DNA of 5,261 bases from Limnochordia bacterium. Lineage in GTDB: Bacteria > Bacillota > Limnochordia > DUMW01. The notes under the pieces were generated by a model. That model made no database searches and was not told where the DNA came from. It was given only the letters and a program-made list of their open reading frames with translations. Within the stretch, counting starts at the first letter, position 1. Every line of letters begins with the position of its first letter. The stretch covers positions 1-5,261 of the forward strand of contig JALNWK010000092.1 in NCBI GenBank assembly GCA_023230925.1. The letters are read 5' to 3'. This document shows positions 1 to 5,139 of this stretch, one piece after another. Both the position numbers and the translations under genes were made by a program.

Positions 1-899
1 CTTACCCCCCTGTCATATTTCGCATTAACAGATGTTATGAATTCCTCCGTCTTATCAGATTCCCGTCCTCCGCGATGTAGTTCCTTTTCACACAGGCTTA
101 TGTTAAGTAGTGCTCGGCTATAATCCTTGTCAGCTCCGTTACCGTCAGTCTTAGGAATGAAAAACAGACTATCATCACCTAGCCAGACCACCTCTACCAG
201 ATCATCGACTCTTCCCGCACAGTAATGAAAAGGACCTATGACAGTGAAAATGTCATCTACAAGACCAGCCAGAGCCTGCGGATTGGATGTTGGCAAAACT
301 GCCCACGCATCATACCGTTTAAGCAGTCGTATAGAGTTTCCGAGCCAGCCATCTAAATGGGCCTTGATGTACGTAGGGTTCATCCAAGGAAAGCAGAAAA
401 TCCGCTTACCTCTAGCTAATCCAATCGCAATCGTTGCGGGCCATATCTGATCGCCATATGTGGATAAAGGACTGTCCAATTTATCTTCGTCTAATCTGAA
501 TAGTTCCTTCAATTCTGTGACACTTTGTATCGCATATCGATTAGGTATATTCAACGCTTCAGTTAACTGCTTTCGTACTGGTTTTCCTCTCCTCCCGCTG
601 TAATCACGAGGCAAGACTACACCAATCCGCGCCAACTTCTCTGCACCGTATTCTACATCATCAATCGTGATCTTACCACTTCCTGCTTGAACTTCTCCGG
701 CGATTGTATGACTAAGTCCTGTTACGCCATCACCAATATGCCCAGACAGACAGGACAGCCTTCCTGACCTTAGTACCCCGGTAAATGCCCGATACCCCTC
801 GAAAACTCTACCAACCATAGGAATATCTATCATCAAAGGCCCTCTAGACCCTCGCGATGGATGATCATACGCTAGTTTATGAATACACAGTCTTGACAA
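1..899 (-). CDS. Degenerate ABC-type ATPase domain protein (pseudo-ATPase), 3' end outside window
   Basis: The minus-strand frame is open from a TTG at 899 to the window edge (299 codons, no stop). The start is supported by GGGAG at 909-913, nine bases upstream. Residues about 25-225 follow the order of an ABC nucleotide-binding domain. The P-loop region at 53-61 reads GHIGDGVTG, where GxxGxGK[ST]T is expected, so lysine is replaced by valine. It is followed by the typical HTIAGE and GSGKITID. The Q-loop region reads RIGVVLPRD (91-99) and has no glutamine. The signature region reads LSTYGDQ (145-151), followed by an ABC-like helix IAIGLARGKRI. The Walker B region reads RIFCFPWMNP (166-175) with no Asp-Glu, and the H-loop region reads VLPTSN (201-206) with no His. 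Residues 225-299 form an unrecognised C-terminal extension. The family call rests on this ordered set of motifs. Loss of ATP hydrolysis is inferred. The frame follows the Rhs toxin tip by 38 bases, so they may be co-transcribed. Possible roles are immunity, regulation or a non-catalytic partner of an ABC protein outside the window. Confidence 0.72.
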   Translation of the reverse strand, partial: MSRLCIHKLAYDHPSRGSRGPLMIDIPMVGRVFEGYRAFTGVLRSGRLSCLSGHIGDGVTGLSHTIAGEVQAGSGKITIDDVEYGAEKLARIGVVLPRDYSGRRGKPVRKQLTEALNIPNRYAIQSVTELKELFRLDEDKLDSPLSTYGDQIWPATIAIGLARGKRIFCFPWMNPTYIKAHLDGWLGNSIRLLKRYDAWAVLPTSNPQALAGLVDDIFTVIGPFHYCAGRVDDLVEVVWLGDDSLFFIPKTDGNGADKDYSRALLNISLCEKELHRGGRESDKTEEFITSVNAKYDRGV

Positions 900-908
900 T
901 ATAATCAG

Positions 909-913
909 CTCCC
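909..913 (-). promoter_or_regulatory. Shine-Dalgarno for the ABC-like gene
   Basis: GGGAG on the minus strand, nine bases before the TTG at 899. It decides the start: the frame is blocked by a TGA shortly upstream, and in-frame ATG codons lie only deeper inside the domain. Confidence 0.6.
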
Positions 914-937
914 GTCACATTCTTGAAGTGACTACTC

Positions 938-1699
938 TTAATCTAGATCCGTAACTAGGTTTCTTAGCCATTGCCAAAAATGCTTAAACAAAGATGTCAC
1001 TGTTGTTACCGGTTCAACCGGTTCAATTCTTGGTTCTAAGTGTACAATATCCATATATCCCGCACGCGATCTCATAAGAGAACCCTCGACACAATTACCC
1101 CCATCGTACCAAGTTCGTGTGTCTTTTTCCCAGCCAGGATCACGGTTGAAAGTTGCTTTTACCTCCGGATGAACCGCACCCGCAAGCCTCGCTTCAGCGG
1201 CTGCGGAGGGCTCCACCATTGCAAAAACGCGATCCTCGGACGGATAGCTCCTTCCTGCCATCATAATACTCAAAGCGTTTTTAAGGCTGGTATAGTGAGC
1301 AACCCTTTCCTTGTTGTCGCGACGATTCGATTTTGTGTTGGAAATCGATAACGGGTAAGGGGCCACTTCTTCCTGTTCGTTTTCCACACATTTTGTTATT
1401 AGGTGATCTATCGCTAGATCAAATGCTATTGAGCCAGCAATAACAGGCAATAGCAAGTGCCCAGGCTTATACATCCTCGTGATTGACGTCGTTGTACCAT
1501 CCGGATCAACATATTTTACTGGATTATTATGTACATATACATACCAATTCAACCCATCCCTAGCCGGATCCATACTAATAAACCTACCCAGCTCGGGATC
1601 ATAGAACCGCGCCCCGTAATAGTATAGACCAGTGCTATGCATGGGCTTGCTGGTAAAGCGATGCCTATGTTCTTCTGTAGAACCTGTTTCCTGCAACAC
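938..1699 (-). CDS. Rhs-family C-terminal tip with probable ADP-ribosyltransferase (HYD1-like) toxin domain
   Basis: Residues 1-69 carry the Rhs repeat-associated core: TGLYYYGARFYDPELGRF (23-40), then DPARDG, a YVYVHNNP segment and VDPDG (64-68), which is the usual border between core and toxin. Residues 70-253 are the variable toxin part. A hydrophobic stretch at 82-97 is followed by VAHYTSLKNALSIMMAGR (133-150), PSEDRVFAMVEPS (153-165) and an Ala-rich AGAVHP. The HYTS, Ile, Gly, Pro-Ser, VFAM spacing resembles polymorphic-toxin ADP-ribosyltransferases of the HYD1 type, which modify a target with NAD-derived ADP-ribose; the His and Tyr are visible and the third catalytic acid is not assigned. 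The C-terminus has a repeated Glu-Pro-Val linker and a Trp-rich tail. The TTG at 1699 has no Shine-Dalgarno and the Rhs-like frame continues upstream to an in-frame TAA, so this is probably an orphan tip and not an independently translated gene. The Rhs call is firm; the toxin chemistry is tentative. Confidence 0.8.
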   Translation of the reverse strand: MLQETGSTEEHRHRFTSKPMHSTGLYYYGARFYDPELGRFISMDPARDGLNWYVYVHNNPVKYVDPDGTTTSITRMYKPGHLLLPVIAGSIAFDLAIDHLITKCVENEQEEVAPYPLSISNTKSNRRDNKERVAHYTSLKNALSIMMAGRSYPSEDRVFAMVEPSAAAEARLAGAVHPEVKATFNRDPGWEKDTRTWYDGGNCVEGSLMRSRAGYMDIVHLEPRIEPVEPVTTVTSLFKHFWQWLRNLVTDLD

Positions 1700-1910
1700 A
1701 CTACCGAAGGGCTCATAGGCTAGGGTTCCAGAAGCAGAGCTACTTAACGGCTTGGGTTAACCTGGAACGTGTGCTGTAATAGACCCCTTCCTAGCTACCT
1801 TTTCCACGGTCTTGATTAGCCGACCCGTATGCGTCATAAATCGCACGGGGCCTAGATGCCCATCCGTCCTTATTTCTTTGCGCCTGCACTATCTTAAAGG
1901 TATGTGGTTA
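1700..1910 (-). pseudogene. Decayed Rhs core upstream of the toxin tip
   Basis: The frame of the Rhs tip continues upstream as ASGTLAYEPFGSVLQETG, typical of the YDPFG-containing Rhs core, until a TAA at 1757-1759. Beyond this stop the same frame reads GRLIKTVEKVARKGSITAHVPG. The YDAYG that should come just before GRLIKT in an Rhs YD-repeat lies in another frame (around 1824-1838), which points to a small indel near 1821-1824. That second frame runs back to a TAA at 1908-1910. A full Rhs protein would need more than a thousand residues of repeats upstream, and none are present. The sequence is therefore a core remnant joined to a variable tip, as seen in orphan Rhs or CDI-type cassettes. Confidence 0.55.
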
Positions 1911-2053
1911 AGTCTTCGCCCTAGTGCTTAACTTCCATGCCCCCGACACTATTGTCTGTAAAGCTCTCAACTCCGTTGCCTGTGGTAACAATAAGCCAAG
2001 GCAAGATCCTCCCTGCAAACCTGATGGCATCTGTGCGGAGGATCCTCTCCCGC

Positions 2054-2566
2054 TCAGTCATTTGCTCCCTCATCAATCAGATAGCTATAGCTCATCCACC
2101 CGAATTCAACTGACTCGAGAAGTTCCTTAAAAACAGCCAGCCCGTCCTCATCTGTTAATCCTGTTTCCGAAGACAGAAAATCGTTGAGACGATTGACTTT
2201 ATCTTCATCGAAGCCAAATAGACCAAACGCTGACGGTGTACCCGCAAGTTCCAGCTCACCGACCTCTGGATCAAGGGGGATCACTCCCGACAGAACACAA
2301 TCTCCTAGGTTGTAGACCCGAAATCCCCACACATGATCCTCGGCGCAGAAGAAATACAGCAAGGGCATCTGCCTAGATATCTCCGCAACCATGTTCACCG
2401 TTTTCGGTTCCATCAACCATTCATCGGCAAGGAGTAATCCGACCCACTTTTCGTTAACTGGATATACAAAACCAATACTATCGTCGATTTCCATTTCGTT
2501 AAGACAGGTAGATAACAGCTGCTCATGATCCTTTAGCACGAGAAACCCTGTTGAAAACTCACTCAT
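2054..2566 (-). CDS. Very acidic 170-aa protein, candidate immunity protein
   Basis: I do not recognise a named family. The ATG start at 2566 is strongly supported by AAGGAGGAG at 2576-2584, nine bases upstream. The protein has about 33 Asp plus Glu against about 8 Lys plus Arg, so it is strongly acidic. It has no signal peptide and no clear membrane segment, so it is probably a soluble cytoplasmic protein. The N-terminal half has mixed hydrophobic strands (WVGLLLADEWLM near 41-52, PLLYFFCAEDHVWGF near 68-82). A Gly-Phe-rich segment (FGLFGFDED) precedes helical, Asp-Glu-rich sequence and a Trp-Met-Ser-Tyr tail. Small size, acidity and position upstream of an Rhs toxin tip in the same orientation fit an immunity protein, possibly for a toxin tip since lost or decayed. 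That role is inferred from context and composition only. SMI1/KNR4-type or SUKH-like folds are possible but I see no decisive motif. Confidence 0.7.
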   Translation of the reverse strand: MSEFSTGFLVLKDHEQLLSTCLNEMEIDDSIGFVYPVNEKWVGLLLADEWLMEPKTVNMVAEISRQMPLLYFFCAEDHVWGFRVYNLGDCVLSGVIPLDPEVGELELAGTPSAFGLFGFDEDKVNRLNDFLSSETGLTDEDGLAVFKELLESVEFGWMSYSYLIDEGAND

Positions 2567-2865
2567 ACTAAGCTACTCCTCCTTAAGATATGTTTGCACT
2601 AAGGTAGAGCATCAACACTTACGGAGATGAACCCTAAGAACTAACCATCACGAACCTTGTGTCGTCCGTATACACTACTTCAGCATTGAACAGAATCTAC
2701 CTATGGATGCCTCAAAAACGCTTGGTAGATCACCTTATGTCGCCGACCCATTTCGTATATGGATTCAATTTCCCGCCACTATAAACAATAGCAAGATTGT
2801 TCTCTCCACACTAAATGGTCAAGAGCCAAGTTCTGTTATTCCGCTGACATAGAAACCCCTCTCAA
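2567..2865 (-). other. Intergenic stretch without a supported gene
   Basis: About 300 bases between the 363-aa and 170-aa genes. Every minus-strand frame is interrupted. Two short peptide-like runs stand out: IVYSGGKLNPYTKWVGDI around 2730-2790 and NAEVVYTDDTRFVMVSS around 2635-2690. They could be remnants of an eroded gene, but neither can be assigned. I see no convincing promoter with both boxes at standard spacing, and no hairpin followed by a T tract. Confidence 0.4.
2576..2584 (-). promoter_or_regulatory. Strong Shine-Dalgarno for the acidic gene
   Basis: AAGGAGGAG on the minus strand, nine bases before the ATG at 2566. It is the best ribosome binding site in the window and shows the 170-aa gene was made to be translated on its own. 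Confidence 0.8.
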
Positions 2866-3957
2866 TCACTTGCGTTCGAATTTTCTTATTTGCTCGAAGA
2901 ACTCCCTGTGATAAGGATAACTCCACTTCAATATGGCACACAGTTTCTTCATGACGAGCTCTAACTCCGCAAATGTATAAACTATGTAGGAAGAGGCGGG
3001 TGTTCCCCAAGGCAAGGCGAATGAAAAGGACATGTTCAGATCCCTACATCCAAACCCACCATCAATCGTATAGTCATACTGATCATAGCTGATCCAAAGA
3101 ATATCATCACCATGCTCTTTACAGGGAAATACATAGGCATCCCGGGTATTAGTCAAAACCATGATCTCCTGCTCTTTCCGAGAAGCAAGCCTCCTGTTGG
3201 GAAACTCACTAAGAATGATCTCCCGAATAAGAGAGACTGCCCGACTACCCCTAGGAAGAAGACTCTTCGGGATGTCCATATGAAAAACAGTCGAAATATT
3301 CAGGGAGCGAATTCTCGCCAAGCGGTGTTCCTTCAAAACAGGCCACAGCAAGTCGTAATTTCTAAGTGGTTCCTCCCATTCTTCCGGCTCAAGGATGCAG
3401 TAGCGAATCAATACGTATATATACACCCGGGATAGTATGTATAAAAACCCCTCTTTTTCCTCTGATGGCAAGCCATTATAGTACGCGAAGTTTACTTGCG
3501 CATCAATCTTAGTTAAAGATAAGGGATCCTTTATTTCAGGCCAGCCACAAAGGAGTTCAAGTATTTCGTTCTGGCGTTCTGTGTCATTATAGACTCCACG
3601 CATAATTGATTGTAACAACGTTGCCATCTGAACATGGTCATGTCTTTCTGCAATGCATCTAACACTACCATCGTCCGGGTAATACCTGTATATATGTGGC
3701 ACTCCCCGATCATCCGTTTGGACAAAAACAAGACGCGACCGGTCATTCCAGTTGAACTCAGTTACATCATGGTTAGTTCCATTTGTAATGGGAGATGCTG
3801 AAGCCCTATCTCCTTTCTTGGCTACCCAGACCTTGATAATACCGTCTATCGGTTCAAGATAGGCATAGTACTTTCCGCATGGACTATCCTTCCTTTTGCA
3901 TTCCCTGTTAATCGGGCCACCGACATTCGCCTCTTTATCTCCCGATCGAGTAAACAT
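2866..3957 (-). CDS. Protein with S9-peptidase-like beta-propeller fragment and unknown C-terminal domain
   Basis: The ATG at 3957 is preceded by GAAAGGA (3969-3975) at a spacing of 11. Residues 25-102 resemble two blades of the TolB or prolyl-oligopeptidase propeller: SPCGKYYAYLEPIDGIIKVW (25-44), then KKGD, PITNGTNHDVTEFNW (56-70), LVFVQTDDRG (76-85) and HIYRYYPDDGSVR (88-100). This matches the arrangement known from S9 alpha/beta-hydrolase peptidases (SPDGKxxAYL, NVWV, then a D-rich turn, IYxxDxxTGxVR). Only this portion is present. There is no Gly-x-Ser-x-Gly nucleophile and no hydrolase domain, and 363 aa is about half the length of such a peptidase. Residues 105-250 look helical. Residues 265-345 hold an aromatic, acidic segment (DDILWISYDQYDYTIDGG) and end in a helical, charged tail. 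No signal peptide is seen. Function is unknown; a binding or immunity-like protein is one possibility. It is not a peptidase as it stands. Confidence 0.72.
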   Translation of the reverse strand: MFTRSGDKEANVGGPINRECKRKDSPCGKYYAYLEPIDGIIKVWVAKKGDRASASPITNGTNHDVTEFNWNDRSRLVFVQTDDRGVPHIYRYYPDDGSVRCIAERHDHVQMATLLQSIMRGVYNDTERQNEILELLCGWPEIKDPLSLTKIDAQVNFAYYNGLPSEEKEGFLYILSRVYIYVLIRYCILEPEEWEEPLRNYDLLWPVLKEHRLARIRSLNISTVFHMDIPKSLLPRGSRAVSLIREIILSEFPNRRLASRKEQEIMVLTNTRDAYVFPCKEHGDDILWISYDQYDYTIDGGFGCRDLNMSFSFALPWGTPASSYIVYTFAELELVMKKLCAILKWSYPYHREFFEQIRKFERK

Positions 3958-3968
3958 ACTTGATTCAT

Positions 3969-3975
3969 TCCTTTC
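3969..3975 (-). promoter_or_regulatory. Shine-Dalgarno for the 363-aa gene
   Basis: GAAAGGA on the minus strand, 11 bases before the ATG at 3957. The frame stays open for about 60 bases upstream of the ATG (to a TGA near 4020), so this site is the main reason for choosing the start. Confidence 0.5.
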
Positions 3976-4019
3976 ATCATCGTCAAGATACCAAATGCCC
4001 CCGTAAACCAGAAGTTCTC

Positions 4020-4310
4020 AGCCCAACCTCCCCACAGAATATGCTAGGACCTGGGGTCTTACACGGCCGCAAGACAACACTCACAAGGGTATTAGCTCCT
4101 CCCCTTTACCTGGGCGATAGAACCCCCTGTCTCATTCGGAACAAGCCCCGATGGTTTCGTGTCTTCATCCAGGACCTAGGTTAGACATGTTTTTGGCTTG
4201 CTAACCAATGGACCGACTCCTCAGCGTCTTTCTGACTGTTCTTTACTCATCGCCATCTTTCTGGGCCACGACAACAAAGGTAAGTCCAATGTTTTCCAGT
4301 TAGCAATACA
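4020..4310 (-). ncRNA. Structured RNA block, possibly part of a group II intron
   Basis: This GC-rich block has no convincing reading frame but several pairings in succession. In plus coordinates: TTGCTAAC (4198-4205) with GTTAGCAA (4299-4306), extended by TGGA (4209-4212) with TCCA (4295-4298) across a three-base bulge; a hairpin at 4136-4151; AAGGG (4085-4089) with CCCTT (4102-4106); GTCTT (4056-4060) with AAGAC (4071-4075); CCCCA (4030-4034) with TGGGG (4052-4056). The 4136-4151 hairpin read on the minus strand is TCGGGG-CTTG-TTCCGA. Its two G-U pairs form only on the minus strand and it has a CUUG tetraloop, which argues for minus-strand RNA. The overall look, including a GTGGGGAGGTTGGGCTGA stretch, is reminiscent of domain I of bacterial group II introns. 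I see neither a GUGYG 5' end, a domain V hairpin nor a reverse transcriptase, so at most a fragment is present. The identity is tentative; the clustering of stems is seen directly. Confidence 0.42.
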
Positions 4311-4351
4311 CCCCATGTCCGCAAGACCCAGTTTCCTAGCAGAGAATTGGA

Positions 4352-4377
4352 GTTCGTCGACTTCGTTGTCGACGAAC
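4352..4377. repeat. Perfect 10-bp inverted repeat with 6-base loop
   Basis: GTTCGTCGAC (4352-4361) and GTCGACGAAC (4368-4377) are exact reverse complements around the loop TTCGTT. No T tract follows on either strand, so it is not a standard intrinsic terminator. Each arm contains a GTCGAC palindrome. It lies just upstream, on the minus strand, of the structured RNA block. It could be a protein binding site, a decayed terminator or an insertion-site hairpin. Confidence 0.75.
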
Positions 4378-4379
4378 GT

Positions 4380-4596
4380 TCATCTTCTCAATAGAATGCG
4401 GTCGCTAGGAATCACCCTATACTTCGAGATCACCTTTCTGAATGTAAGTAACCGTTATAGTCGTCTTCTTCTGTACACCCATCCAATTTCGGTGATGGAG
4501 CATATCGGATTCACCCCCTCGTCTGTAGACGGTTCACAGCACATCTTCCCATATATCCATCCTCTTCCAATTTACTAGTTCTTTGTATGGATAGTC
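4380..4596 (-). pseudogene. Frameshifted remnant of a small protein gene
   Basis: Protein-like pieces follow one another in the right order but in different minus-strand frames: DYPYKELVNWKRMDIWEDVL (about 4537-4596), then EPSTDEGVNPICSITEIGWVY (split here for length: EPSTDEGVNP and ICSITEIGWVY, about 4473-4535), then EDDYNGYLHSE, GDLEV and RVIPSDRILLRR down to a TGA at 4380-4382. Joined, they resemble a small single-domain protein with the pattern Trp-Asp near the start, a central ICSITEIGW strand, acidic turn and a late IPxxxI motif, as in some phage-associated small proteins. At least two or three indels would be needed, so the gene is dead or the sequence carries errors. No function is assigned. 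Confidence 0.35.
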
Positions 4597-4729
4597 AACA
4601 CTTCTTCGGACACATCCTGGGCAACGTTCTTGGCCAAATTGGCGTGAACACTGAATCTAGCCTGCAAATGAGAGTACCACAGCTGGCAAAGAAAATGGGT
4701 ACAGACAACCACCGGATGTCTCACCACAG
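4597..4729. other. Short non-coding spacer
   Basis: All minus-strand frames are interrupted. One run, FSVHANLAKNVAQDVSEEVL (about 4591-4655), looks peptide-like but has no start, ribosome binding site or recognised relative. I see no promoter or terminator. Confidence 0.3.
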
Positions 4730-5134
4730 TTACTGAGCCAAAGCCGGCACTAGTACAGGTGCCGTTGCTGGAACAGGATAAATAATCGCTAGGGCTGCTG
4801 ATGTAACAGCCACTTGATCATAAACTTCATTCCTACCTATATAGTCTTTCCTATAGGTTAATGCAGGAGTAGAACCATGAGAGTCTATGGTCACTTTGTA
4901 CATCCTACCGAAATTATCCGTAATAGGGCTTGGCAGTGTATGGGATGGGGCCCCAAAAGTTCTTACCATGAACTCTTGAGAATCACCCAGTATCAACCCT
5001 CCATTAGTTTTATTCACATACTGAATAGCCTGTTTAACTGCCGCCGCTTCTGTCCCATGTGGTTTCGGTTCTAGTGCGCGATTTCCATCGTAGACTATAT
5101 CTGGTCTTTTAAGCCTATCCACCAAAGATAGCAA
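4730..5134 (-). pseudogene. C-terminal fragment of an unrecognised protein, truncated at the transposase junction
   Basis: This 134-codon frame ends in TAA at 4730. It can be read from a TTG at 5134, but no Shine-Dalgarno precedes it and the frame is open a further 24 bases, into sequence that belongs to an IS66 fragment on the other strand. The natural N-terminus has therefore probably been lost. It begins LVDRLKRPDIVYDGNR, then EPKPHGTEAAAVKQAIQYV (25-43). A central part with LGDSQEFMVRTFG and FGRMYKVTIDSHG (near 49-88) looks like mixed alpha/beta. The tail SAALAIIYPVPATAPVLVP is hydrophobic. It has no match I can name. In this setting it could be the end of a polymorphic toxin or of a surface protein. 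Confidence 0.45.
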
Positions 5135-5139
5135 CCAGC

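Noticed and set aside
238..450. Plus-strand 70-codon frame inside the ABC-like gene
   Set aside because: It is antisense to a long open frame with clear domain motifs and has no supporting features.
1040..1351. Plus-strand 103-codon frame opposite the toxin domain
   Set aside because: It is a shadow of the Rhs tip; its Arg- and Cys-rich composition is typical of an antisense frame.
2038..2047. Ten-base palindrome GAGGATCCTC downstream of the acidic gene
   Set aside because: It is short, has no loop or T tract, and is plausible by chance.
1924..2050. Minus-strand small frame (IRFAGRILPWLIVTTGNGVE) just after the acidic gene
   Set aside because: The GGGAGG near its TTG is only three bases away, too close for a Shine-Dalgarno, and no relative is recognised. 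It may be more eroded Rhs sequence but I cannot show it.
2770..2830. Possible promoter (TTGACC with downstream TATAGT) before the acidic gene
   Set aside because: The two hexamers are not at a 16-18 base spacing, and at 17 bases the second box is CAATCT, which is a poor match.
3112..3435. Plus-strand 107-codon frame opposite the 363-aa gene
   Set aside because: Antisense shadow with no start signal or recognisable motif.
4221..4379. Minus-strand frame with peptide-like run ending MAMSKEQSERR
   Set aside because: It follows a stop directly, has no start signal, and much of it lies in the base-paired block, so structure in the RNA explains it better than coding.
4198..4578. Plus-strand 126-codon open frame
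   Set aside because: It overlaps the structured block, the inverted repeat and the frameshifted small gene, is rich in Ser and Leu as antisense frames often are, and has no ribosome binding site or recognisable motif.
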